This document shows, in pieces, positions 1 to 5,278 of a stretch of 6,368 bases of DNA. The DNA comes from Beijerinckiaceae bacterium (lineage in GTDB: Bacteria; Pseudomonadota; Alphaproteobacteria; Rhizobiales; Beijerinckiaceae). The notes under the pieces are model-generated. The model was given only the letters and a program-made list of their open reading frames with translations, ran no database searches and was not told where the DNA came from. The stretch lies in the NCBI GenBank assembly GCA_027346205.1, contig DAIESR010000015.1, forward strand, positions 1-6,368, read 5' to 3'. The translations under genes and the position numbers were made by a program. Numbering within the stretch: the first letter of the stretch is position 1; the number at the start of each line of letters is the position of its first letter.

Positions 1-52
1 CCAGCCGTCGCGGCCGGTGCTGTGCTATTTCAGAGAGAAATCATGGGGAAGC

Positions 53-243
53 TTACGGCGCGCGCTTTGCTCTTGGAAGCGCTTCCCATGCACGCCACCC
101 TATGACATCGACCAGCACTCCCTCGCCAGTCTTCGTGTTGAGCCAAGCGCCCTCCGTGCGATGACAGGGGAAGGGAAGCACATAGGTTCCATTGTGATCC
201 TCGCACAATAATTCGACCGCGGACCCGACTTGCGGCTCTTCAT
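53..243 (-). pseudogene. Small hypothetical protein, apparently start-disrupted
   Basis: Read on the minus strand, an uninterrupted 54-codon stretch from 217 to the TAA at 53-55 encodes a protein-like sequence: it begins VELLCEDHNGTYVLPFPC, continues with a GAWLNTKTGE segment, then VLVDVIGWR and a basic tail. This resembles small uncharacterised proteins I associate with Hyphomicrobiales, but I cannot name a family or function. The frame stays open upstream to a TAG at 344-346 but contains no ATG or GTG there; its only TTG is inside the conserved core at 206-208. The nearest ATG (241-243) gives MKSRKSG, a plausible short basic N-terminus, but is in another frame, so a single-base deletion (or two-base insertion) between about 217 and 240 would explain the layout. 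No clear ribosome site precedes it. Alternatives are a non-canonical start, a sequencing error, or chance. It lies downstream of and on the same strand as tRNA-Lys. Confidence 0.45.
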
Positions 244-361
244 CGGTCGTGAATTCGGCGAGTCGCTCGGTCCGCGTCGCTATCGGGGAAAACCTTTCTA
301 CAAAAGTTAATTCGGCTGGCCGGCTTAGGGCATATCTCGGCCACTAACTCATTGATTCCCT

Positions 362-437
362 TGGTGAGCGCGATGGGATTCGAACCCATGACCCCCTGAT
401 TAAAAGTCAGATGCTCTACCGGCTGAGCTACGCGCTC
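362..437 (-). tRNA. trnK: tRNA-Lys (anticodon UUU)
   Basis: The minus strand folds as a canonical 76-nt tRNA with the 3' CCA encoded (362-364). The acceptor stem GAGCGCG/CGCGCTC is fully paired (431-437 with 366-372) and the discriminator base is A. The D-stem is GCTC/GAGC, the anticodon stem TCTGA/TCAGG has one G-T pair, and the T-stem ATGGG/CCCAT closes the loop TTCGAAT. The seven-base anticodon loop CTTTTAA places TTT at 402-404, so it reads AAA and, by wobble, AAG lysine codons. There is no intron and the variable loop is five bases. The gene lies about 100 bp beyond the DUF1467 stop codon on the same strand. Confidence 0.97.
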
Positions 438-454
438 TCTAAGGGTATGCGCCT

Positions 455-483
455 GCACTAACCGCATCGCAGCAGCGGGTCAA
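455..483 (-). promoter_or_regulatory. Possible promoter of tRNA-Lys
   Basis: On the minus strand a TTGACC hexamer (478-483) resembles the sigma-70 -35 box. It is followed after 17 bases by TAGTGC (455-460), a weak -10 match agreeing with the consensus only at its first bases. The spacing and the short distance to the tRNA 5' end at 437 are right for a stable-RNA promoter, but the -10 match is poor, so this is tentative. Confidence 0.3.
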
Positions 484-507
484 TAGCAGGCGAGACCTCA
501 CGGGCTA

Positions 508-535
508 GCCGCCGGCGCCTTTGGCATCCGGCGGC
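508..535 (-). terminator. GC-rich hairpin downstream of the DUF1467 gene
   Basis: Perfect 8-bp arms GCCGCCGG (508-515) and CCGGCGGC (528-535) enclose an inner GCC/GGC pairing (517-519 with 523-525) around a TTT loop. The hairpin starts nine bases beyond the DUF1467 stop codon on the minus strand and lies between that gene and the tRNA. There is no T-tract after it, so it may be a pause or mRNA 3'-end stabiliser rather than a true intrinsic terminator. Confidence 0.45.
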
Positions 536-544
536 ATCCAACCA

Positions 545-778
545 TTACCCGACGAAAGTCCCGGCGATGATGACAAGGCCGAAGACGACGACGGCGATCG
601 CCGTCGTCCATAGGATCTTGTTCAAGAGCCGGGGGGTGACGGGAGCGCCGGGATCGGTGCCCGTCACGAAATCTCCCGATTCATGCTGCGAGCGAATTCC
701 GAATGGCAGCACCACAAACAAAACGACGAACCAAATCGTCAGGAAAAGCGCGATCGCCAAAGGCGTAGACAAAGGCAT
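545..778 (-). CDS. DUF1467 family small inner-membrane protein
   Basis: A 77-residue protein with two predicted membrane helices (about residues 5-26 and 55-76). They are separated by a polar loop, about residues 27-54, which carries the segment FGIRSQHESGDFVTGTDPGA. This loop and the two-helix layout are what I recognise as DUF1467, an alphaproteobacterial family of unknown function and usually of about this length. The start at 778 is supported by a strong Shine-Dalgarno AGGGGAGA at 783-790. In many rhizobial-type genomes the gene sits near mce and proS, as far as I recall; neither is present here, so the neighbourhood is rearranged or differs in this lineage. A GC-rich hairpin follows the stop codon. 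The family assignment is firm, but no biochemical role is known. Confidence 0.9.
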   Translation of the reverse strand: MPLSTPLAIALFLTIWFVVLFVVLPFGIRSQHESGDFVTGTDPGAPVTPRLLNKILWTTAIAVVVFGLVIIAGTFVG

Positions 779-853
779 ATTCTCTCCCCTCTGTTTGGCC
801 CCGACCGCAGCGGCATGGGATCTCCGCCACGTATGAGCATATGAGCAATCCAG

Positions 854-894
854 GTCTCCCTTTGCGCCAAAAAAGTCTCCCTTACGCCAAAAAT
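854..894. repeat. Two-copy 20-21 bp tandem repeat
   Basis: The first unit (854-874) begins GTCTCCCTTTGCGCC and ends in six A residues. The second (875-894) begins GTCTCCCTTACGCC and ends AAAAAT. The units differ by one missing base and two substitutions. They lie 76-116 bp upstream of the DUF1467 start codon, where they could be a duplicated regulator site or simple local duplication. Confidence 0.7.
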
Positions 895-1209
895 GCTCTC
901 GTTCCCGAGAGAGCTTCCATTCGGCAAAGACTGCCGTGTCTTTGCCTGCCCTCGTCCTTCTATCCGCCCGGTCCCCGGCCGCCCAGGCGACGGAGCGGCC
1001 TATTCATCCATAATAGCGCGCGCATGACCAGCCCCCTTACAGGCCTTCATGGCGGCACGCGAATGACCTCTCAACAAGACGGAATGATCGATCTTCACCG
1101 ACGTCGGAACGTCGAGGCAGAGGCTGGCGGCGCCTACGACCCTTGCAACGGTGGCGCGTGAGACGCGCGAACGTCCCAAAAAACATAACATCGTTGAAAG
1201 ACGCGGCGC

Positions 1210-1254
1210 GAGAAGACGTGACCTGAGATGACTTGACCTGAGAAGATTTGGCAT
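1210..1254. repeat. Three-copy 15-bp tandem repeat
   Basis: Three consecutive 15-base units are visible: GAGAAGACGTGACCT (1210-1224), GAGATGACTTGACCT (1225-1239) and a more diverged GAGAAGATTTGGCAT (1240-1254). The first two differ at two positions. The array is in non-coding DNA downstream of the DUF971 gene. No function can be assigned. Confidence 0.7.
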
Positions 1255-1322
1255 GCCGTTGGACAGCGCCGAGCGAGCGAGCCCTGGCATCCGTATCACC
1301 CAAGCGCCGCTTCAGACGCCCC

Positions 1323-1703
1323 TTATTTCTCGCCAGACTTATCCCGGTCCAGGCCCTTCTCCGCCAGCTCGGCGACATAGGCGGCCCATTTGTCGGCGTA
1401 ATTCACGCCAAGATCATAGAGATAGTCCCAGCTGTAGATGCCGGTCGAATGAAGGTCGTCAAAGGTCAAGCGCACCGCATAGGTTCCGATCGGCTCGACG
1501 CCGAGGACCGCGACAGTGCGCTTGCCGCCAACCGTCTTGCGCTCCTCCGGCGTATGGCCTTGCACTTCGGCGCTCGGGCTCATCACCCGCAGATATTCGG
1601 CCGAGAGATCGAAAGCGCTGCCGCTTTCGAAACTCACCTTCAACATATGCCCCGCTTCGGTCAGCCGCAGCTCAGTCGGCCATTGGCTCTCGCTTGCTTT
1701 CAT
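1323..1703 (-). CDS. DUF971 (gamma-butyrobetaine hydroxylase-like N-terminal domain) protein
   Basis: A 126-residue protein that is essentially one DUF971 domain. Visible hallmarks are WPTELRL (8-14), FDLSAEYLRVMSPSAEVQGH (31-50) and the aromatic core FDDLHSTGIYSWDYLYDLG (81-99). The domain occurs as the N-terminal metal-binding region of gamma-butyrobetaine hydroxylase, and as the C-terminal domain of the plant Fe-S factor HCF101. Stand-alone bacterial copies have no settled function, and a role in Fe-S or metal handling is inferred. The start at 1703 has a GAGG-type ribosome site about 9 bases upstream; Met20 is a less likely alternative because WPTELRL precedes it. The gene is divergent from moaA, and the palindrome at 1729-1754 lies only 25 bp upstream of its start codon, where it would overlap the promoter or 5' leader. 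Confidence 0.93.
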   Translation of the reverse strand: MKASESQWPTELRLTEAGHMLKVSFESGSAFDLSAEYLRVMSPSAEVQGHTPEERKTVGGKRTVAVLGVEPIGTYAVRLTFDDLHSTGIYSWDYLYDLGVNYADKWAAYVAELAEKGLDRDKSGEK

Positions 1704-1728
1704 CGACCCGCCTCATCAACTCGCTGTC

Positions 1729-1754
1729 TAGCTATATCATTTTAGATATAGCTA
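1729..1754. promoter_or_regulatory. Perfect palindrome resembling a molybdate (ModE/Mop) box
   Basis: Arms TAGCTATATC (1729-1738) and GATATAGCTA (1745-1754) are perfect inverted repeats around ATTTTA. The ModE-type Mo-box consensus, as I recall it, has half-sites containing GCTATATA and TATATAAC separated by six bases. Here GCTATAT and ATATAGC sit at the same eight-base separation as GCTATAT and ATATAAC do in that consensus. It lies between DUF971 and moaA, about 25 bp from the former start codon and 175 bp from the latter. ModE-type regulators are known to control molybdenum genes including moaA in other bacteria. The assignment rests on motif shape plus context; another dimeric regulator could use this site. 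Confidence 0.55.
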
Positions 1755-1792
1755 TGAATATCCGCACCGATAGTGAATCGCCTTTTTGGCTA

Positions 1793-1807
1793 TATTGCAT
1801 CGCAATA
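1793..1807. promoter_or_regulatory. Second inverted repeat upstream of moaA
   Basis: TATTGC (1793-1798) and GCAATA (1802-1807) are perfect arms around ATC. The left end overlaps CTATAT at 1790-1795, which resembles an alphaproteobacterial -10 box for the moaA direction, although no convincing -35 hexamer is seen 16-18 bases upstream. It may be an operator overlapping the promoter or a small RNA hairpin in the leader. Confidence 0.35.
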
Positions 1808-1898
1808 CTATCACCGCCAAAGTGGCGACCTGTTCGCTTCCGTCAATTCAATTGATCGCCATGCACCACGGGAAATGTTCCGACGCATGGATGACAGG

Positions 1899-1914
1899 TT
1901 CCACACAGGTGGAA
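1899..1914 (+). promoter_or_regulatory. Hairpin enclosing the likely moaA ribosome-binding site
   Basis: TTCCAC (1899-1904) pairs perfectly with GTGGAA (1909-1914) across the loop ACAG, extendable by two G-T pairs. The only good Shine-Dalgarno-like sequence ahead of moaA, AGGTGG (1907-1912), lies in the loop and 3' arm, so folding would hide it. The distance from it to the ATG at 1929 is long, about 16 bases. Two further inverted repeats occur upstream in the leader: CGCCA/TGGCG at 1815-1827 and TCAATT/AATTGA at 1843-1855. Confidence 0.4.
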
Positions 1915-1928
1915 TTTGCCCTATATTT

Positions 1929-3020
1929 ATGTCGATGAATACACATTGCACCCTTCCCAACGTCGCAAAATCCGCACCATCCGCCGCAGAGGACAGCGCC
2001 AAGGATCAGGCACAGGATCAGGCCCCTGCGCTGATCGATCCTTTCGGCCGCAAGATCACCTATGTCCGGGTGTCGGTGACGGACCGTTGCGATTTCCGCT
2101 GCGTCTATTGCATGTCGGAAGACATGGAGTTCCTGCCGAAGCGGGATCTCCTGAGCCTGGAAGAACTCAACCGCCTCTGCGGCGCCTTCATCGCGCGCGG
2201 CACGCGCAAGCTCCGGATCACCGGCGGCGAGCCTCTGGTGCGCCGGAACATCATGAGCCTCTTCCGCAACCTGTCGCGGCATCTCGCGACCGGCGCCCTG
2301 GAGGAGCTGACGCTTACCACCAATGGCTCGCAGCTCGCGCTTTACGCGCAAGAACTCGCCGATTGCGGCGTACGGCGCGTCAATGTCTCGCTCGACACGC
2401 GCGACCCGGAGAAATTCCGTGCCATCACAAAACGCGGCGATCTCGATCAGGTCCTGGCCGGCATAGATGCCGCGCAAAAGGCCGGCCTGTCGGTCAAGCT
2501 CAATATGGTCGGGCTGAAGGGGGTCAATGACGACGAGATCATCCCGATGATGATCTGGGCGCATGAGCGCGGGATGGACCTCACTATGATCGAGGTCATG
2601 CCGCTCGGATCGGTCGAGACGGAGCGGCTCGACCAATATCTGCCGCTCGACGCCGTGCGGGCGCGCATTGCCGAGCGTTTCACCTTGCGCGATCTCGCCG
2701 ATCGAACCGGCGGTCCGGCCCGTTACGTGAAGATCGAGGAGACGGGGGGGCGTCTTGGCTTCATCACCCCGCTCAGCCATAATTTCTGCGAGAGCTGCAA
2801 CCGTGTCCGCGTCACCTGCACCGGCACGCTCTATATGTGCCTCGGCCAGGAAGATGCCGCCGATCTCCGCGCGCCGCTGCGCAATTCACCTACCGACGAG
2901 CTGTTGAATGCAGCTCTCGACGAAGCGATCGGCCGCAAGCCCAAGGGGCATGATTTCGTGATCGACCGCACCCATCGCGATCCGGCGGTCCCCCGGCATA
3001 TGAGCGTGACGGGGGGATAG
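1929..3020 (+). CDS. moaA: GTP 3',8-cyclase MoaA (molybdenum cofactor biosynthesis)
   Basis: MoaA is the radical-SAM enzyme that, with MoaC, turns GTP into cyclic pyranopterin monophosphate, the first step of molybdenum cofactor synthesis. Numbering from the ATG at 1929 (363 residues), the SAM-binding cluster motif C-x3-C-x2-C is C54, C58, C61, followed by GGEP (99-102). The second, substrate-side cluster motif C-x2-C-x13-C is C287, C290, C304, with R292 and R294 matching the family's GTP-contacting arginines. The C-terminus is the conserved MSVTGG, whose Gly-Gly tail is needed for catalysis. All key residues are present. The frame extends upstream to a GTG at 1773 (415 residues), but that part is AT-rich, holds inverted repeats and exceeds family length, so 1929 is preferred; 1935, 1887 and 1875 are alternatives. 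Residues 1-35 are a low-complexity extension before the conserved [20 protein letters not shown]. Confidence 0.96.
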   Translation: MSMNTHCTLPNVAKSAPSAAEDSAKDQAQDQAPALIDPFGRKITYVRVSVTDRCDFRCVYCMSEDMEFLPKRDLLSLEELNRLCGAFIARGTRKLRITGGEPLVRRNIMSLFRNLSRHLATGALEELTLTTNGSQLALYAQELADCGVRRVNVSLDTRDPEKFRAITKRGDLDQVLAGIDAAQKAGLSVKLNMVGLKGVNDDEIIPMMIWAHERGMDLTMIEVMPLGSVETERLDQYLPLDAVRARIAERFTLRDLADRTGGPARYVKIEETGGRLGFITPLSHNFCESCNRVRVTCTGTLYMCLGQEDAADLRAPLRNSPTDELLNAALDEAIGRKPKGHDFVIDRTHRDPAVPRHMSVTGG

Positions 3021-3030
3021 GCGCGCTTTC

Positions 3031-3058
3031 GCTTCTCCCACTTGAGCGCGGGAGAAGC
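3031..3058. terminator. Bidirectional hairpin between convergent moaA and mrp
   Basis: Perfect 9-bp arms GCTTCTCCC (3031-3039) and GGGAGAAGC (3050-3058) enclose a 10-base loop. The hairpin is almost centred between the two stop codons, about 10 bases from moaA and 12 from mrp, as expected of a shared terminator. No T-tract follows in either direction, so termination may be weak or factor-assisted. Confidence 0.6.
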
Positions 3059-3070
3059 CAGCCCCTCTCC

Positions 3071-4168
3071 CTACCCGATCACGATCTTCGGTGCCACCCG
3101 CGCGCGGCCCTTTTCCAGCGCTGCTTTCACCTGTTCAGCGATGGCGCGATAGGCGGCCGCATAGGGGCCTTGCGGATCGCTGATGACGACAGGTGTGCCG
3201 GCATCGGCATGCTCTCTGATGCTCATGGTGAGCGGAATTTCGCCGAGGAAGGGCACGCCCATTTTTTCTGCCTCTTGGCGCGCGCCGCCATGAGCGAAAA
3301 TATCCGACCGTCCGCCGCAATGCGGGCAGACGAAATAGCTCATATTCTCGACGACGCCCAAGATCTGAATATCGACCTTGGCGAACATGGCGACGCCGCG
3401 CCGCGCATCGATGAGAGCGAGATCCTGCGGGGTTGAGACGATGACGGCGCCGGCGAGCGGCACGGTCTGCGCCAGGGTGAGCTGCGCATCACCCGTACCC
3501 GGCGGCATGTCGATGACGAGACAATCGAGTTCGCCCCAGGCGACATCACGCAACAATTGTTGGACCGCGGCCATTACCATCGGCCCGCGCCAGATCATTG
3601 CATCTTCCTCGCCGACCATGAAGCCGATCGACATGGCCTTCACGCCATGGGCCTCCAAGGGTCGGATGAAGCGGCCCTCCGACTCGGGCGCCTCTTGGAT
3701 ACCGAGAAGACGCGGCAGTGACGGGCCGAAAATATCGAGATCGAGAATGCCAATGCGCATGCCGAGCGCGGCAAGCGACAGCGCAAGATTGACCGTCGTC
3801 GTCGATTTTCCGACGCCGCCTTTGCCCGAAGCAACCGCGATAATATTGGTGACGCCGGGAATGCCGATGCTGCGCGACGTATTCGGTGCGGCAGCGGGCG
3901 CCGCCGCATTGGCCGCAGCCGGCGGCTTTTCCGCCGTGAGGCTCACGAGCGCATTGGAAACACCCGAGATGCCACGCACCGCCTTTTCGGCCTCGACCCG
4001 CATGCTTTCCATGGCCGCCGCCTGCTGCGGCTGGATGGAAATCGACAGATAGACCTTGTCATCCTTCACCGAAAGCCCGGCAATAGCGCCGGTCTGCGGC
4101 AATGGCGTTTTCCCGTCAGGCCCGCTCACCGATTGGAGAACATTGAGCACATCCTGCTCGCTGATCAT
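3071..4168 (-). CDS. mrp: Mrp/ApbC-type iron-sulfur cluster carrier ATPase
   Basis: A 365-residue cytoplasmic P-loop protein of the Mrp/NBP35 family, which binds a [4Fe-4S] cluster at a dimer interface and delivers it to apo-proteins. Residues 1-80 are the N-terminal MIP18/DUF59 domain. Residues 82-98 are an Ala/Pro-rich linker. The ATPase domain begins at NIIAVASGKGGVGKSTTTVN, with the deviant Walker A GKGGVGKS at 115-122. Further motifs are DLDIFGPSLPRLLG (143-156), DMPPGTGD (220-227) and the cluster-binding CPHC (C281, C284). Length and domain order are normal. The start at 4168 has GGAG eight bases upstream. It converges with moaA, whose product needs two Fe-S clusters, so MoaA could be a client, though that is inference. 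The DUF971 gene is 1.4 kb away. Confidence 0.96.
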   Translation of the reverse strand: MISEQDVLNVLQSVSGPDGKTPLPQTGAIAGLSVKDDKVYLSISIQPQQAAAMESMRVEAEKAVRGISGVSNALVSLTAEKPPAAANAAAPAAAPNTSRSIGIPGVTNIIAVASGKGGVGKSTTTVNLALSLAALGMRIGILDLDIFGPSLPRLLGIQEAPESEGRFIRPLEAHGVKAMSIGFMVGEEDAMIWRGPMVMAAVQQLLRDVAWGELDCLVIDMPPGTGDAQLTLAQTVPLAGAVIVSTPQDLALIDARRGVAMFAKVDIQILGVVENMSYFVCPHCGGRSDIFAHGGARQEAEKMGVPFLGEIPLTMSIREHADAGTPVVISDPQGPYAAAYRAIAEQVKAALEKGRARVAPKIVIG

Positions 4169-4668
4169 TGCCGCTGCTCCATCATCTCATCCTGCGCCCG
4201 GATCGCGTCGGCGCATCCGGCCAAAAGCCGACCACGCCCGGATCTAAGCATCCGCCGCGCTTCATTCAATCACAGCCCTTTCGGTGGCGATCACCACGCA
4301 ACGAGCTTCCCCGAAATCGCTCGAAAGGCGACGTCCCTATCGTCGCCGACCCCGTTTTTGATCCATCACGACCCATTGCTAAGCGACTGCCGCACAGGCG
4401 CATAAAGGCTGACAAGCGATGCAAAAATTCCGCCAGCACATGGCGCGGCGCAACACCCTATCCGGCGCCACACATCGTCATAGTGCCGCAAGAGAGAGCC
4501 GAGCCAGGCAGGTGTTTGGCGATATCGAAAGCAGAGTGCAAGCCAAATGGCCAAGACAAACCGGCGCGCACTCAATAATATCGAGGCCAACAAAGAGCGA
4601 CTCGTGGTTTCGTTACCGATCCAGCACGGGTCTTTCCGACGACAGATGACAGGAAGCAAGGCCGAAAG
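4169..4668. other. Intergenic region between mrp and the SUKH gene
   Basis: This 500-bp stretch lies between the divergent starts of mrp and the SUKH gene, and should hold the promoters of both. Several overlapping open frames occur on both strands but none has a recognisable domain or a good ribosome site. One is a 52-codon plus-strand frame (4547-4705) that runs into the SUKH gene. The only clear structure is a hairpin followed by a T-run at 4327-4359. No toxin-like C-terminal domain is recognisable upstream of the SUKH gene. Confidence 0.6.
4327..4359 (+). terminator. Orphan terminator-like hairpin with T5 run
   Basis: GGCGACG (4327-4333) and CGTCGCC (4341-4347) are perfect 7-bp arms around TCCCTAT, followed after seven bases by TTTTT (4355-4359). 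In the plus direction this looks like an imperfect intrinsic terminator, because the T-run is further from the stem than usual. No plus-strand gene precedes it; mrp is transcribed away from it. Confidence 0.3.
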
Positions 4669-5124
4669 ATGGCTCCCGATTTCAGCGAAATGGGTACGCT
4701 TTTGAGCGAACGGCAGCTCGATGACATGGCGCGCAGCCTCGACATCAAATTGCCGGTGCCCTACCGAAATTTTCTACTGCGCACGAATGGCGGCAAGCCG
4801 CATCCGGACTTCTTTCCCATCGCCGAACATAAGAGCCTATCATACGGCCGGGTCGATGTTTTTTTTGGGCTCGGACGGCCGGACCACAAAACCAATCTCG
4901 ATTGGCAATATAAAATGCTGATCGGGGAATTGCCGAACTATACCCTGCCGATCGCCGCCACTGCGAACGACGACGTGATCTTTCTGGCGCTCGGCGCGCT
5001 CGACGAGGGACGGATCTATTTTTGGGAACGTGCCGACGCGCGGCTCGATGGCGGTTATGACAATGCTTATGTCATCGCGAGTCATTTCGATAAGTTCATC
5101 GAGGGGCTCTACGCCATTTCGTGA
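4669..5124 (+). CDS. SMI1/KNR4 (SUKH) family protein, probable immunity protein
   Basis: A 151-residue soluble protein with the SUKH-fold pattern. The N-terminal helix pair ends in LPVPYRNFLLRTNGG (28-42), followed by PDFFPI (46-51). The strand-rich core contains LPIAATANDDVIFLAL (93-108) and GRIYFWE (114-120), and the C-terminal helix has the shape SHFDKFIEGL (138-147). SUKH proteins commonly act as immunity proteins against polymorphic, contact-dependent or secreted toxins, though some have other roles; its target cannot be deduced here. The start at 4669 has AAGG eight bases upstream. It stands alone: no toxin, Rhs or secretion gene is within the window. An eight-T run at 4859-4866 (GTT TTT TTT, residues 64-66) is a possible slippage site. 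It converges with valS. Confidence 0.85.
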   Translation: MAPDFSEMGTLLSERQLDDMARSLDIKLPVPYRNFLLRTNGGKPHPDFFPIAEHKSLSYGRVDVFFGLGRPDHKTNLDWQYKMLIGELPNYTLPIAATANDDVIFLALGALDEGRIYFWERADARLDGGYDNAYVIASHFDKFIEGLYAIS

Positions 5125-5184
5125 GAGAAGCGAACGACAGAAGCTGGAACGCGCACAACAATACGCGCCGCCCGTTGGCTATCG

Positions 5185-5233
5185 CCCTCGTCCTTCGAGA
5201 CGCCCGTTGCTCGGGCTCCTCAGGATGAGGACG
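5185..5233. repeat. Dispersed extragenic palindrome (REP-like)
   Basis: An imperfect nested palindrome lies between the convergent SUKH and valS genes. The outer arms CTCGTCCT (5187-5194) and AGGATGAG (5222-5229) pair with one G-T. The inner arms are GAG/CTC (5197-5199, 5219-5221) and GCCCG/CGGGC (5202-5206, 5212-5216), around a TTGCT loop. The core shape, TCCTTCGAGACGCCCG then GGGCTCCTCAGGATGAGG, is one I recognise as a highly repeated intergenic element of rhizobial-type genomes. It may also act as a bidirectional terminator for the flanking genes. Confidence 0.7.
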
Positions 5234-5278
5234 ATCCCCAGATGGCTCACATGAGCGCTCCGTAACGCGCCCAACTGA

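Larger units (their letters stand above)
779..1322. other. Intergenic region without a convincing gene
   Basis: This 544-bp gap lies between the DUF1467 start and the DUF971 stop codon. Open frames exist on both strands (for example minus 1000-1299) but they lack good ribosome sites, overlap each other and resemble no family I know. The region holds a two-copy 20-21 bp tandem repeat (854-894) and, immediately after it, an inverted repeat CTCTCG/CGAGAG (896-901 with 906-911). It also holds a three-copy 15-bp tandem repeat (1210-1254). It presumably includes the DUF1467 promoter, but I could not identify one with confidence. Confidence 0.6.

Noticed and set aside
362..437. tRNA-Lys 3' end as an integration (att) site for a mobile element
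   Set aside because: No duplicate of the tRNA 3' end, no integrase and no island-like genes are visible in the window.
841..1161. 106-codon plus-strand frame
   Set aside because: It begins inside the repeat region, has low-complexity Pro/Arg-rich content and shows no domain or ribosome site.
1000..1299. 99-codon minus-strand frame in the gap before DUF971, containing a vaguely HTH-like SRATVARV
   Set aside because: Its N-terminal half runs through the 15-bp tandem repeat, it overlaps other frames, it lacks a ribosome site, and the HTH-like residues are too few to count.
1848..2780. 310-codon open frame on the minus strand opposite moaA
   Set aside because: It lies antisense to a fully convincing MoaA, and its protein resembles nothing I know. 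Long antisense frames are common in high-GC genes.
4366..4659. 97-codon minus-strand frame between mrp and the SUKH gene
   Set aside because: No recognisable domain or ribosome site, and plus-strand frames overlap it equally well.
4547..4705. 52-codon plus-strand frame starting MAKTNRRALNNIEANK and overlapping the SUKH start
   Set aside because: The composition is plausible, but there is no Shine-Dalgarno and no known family, and it overlaps a better-supported gene. It could be reconsidered if homologues are found.
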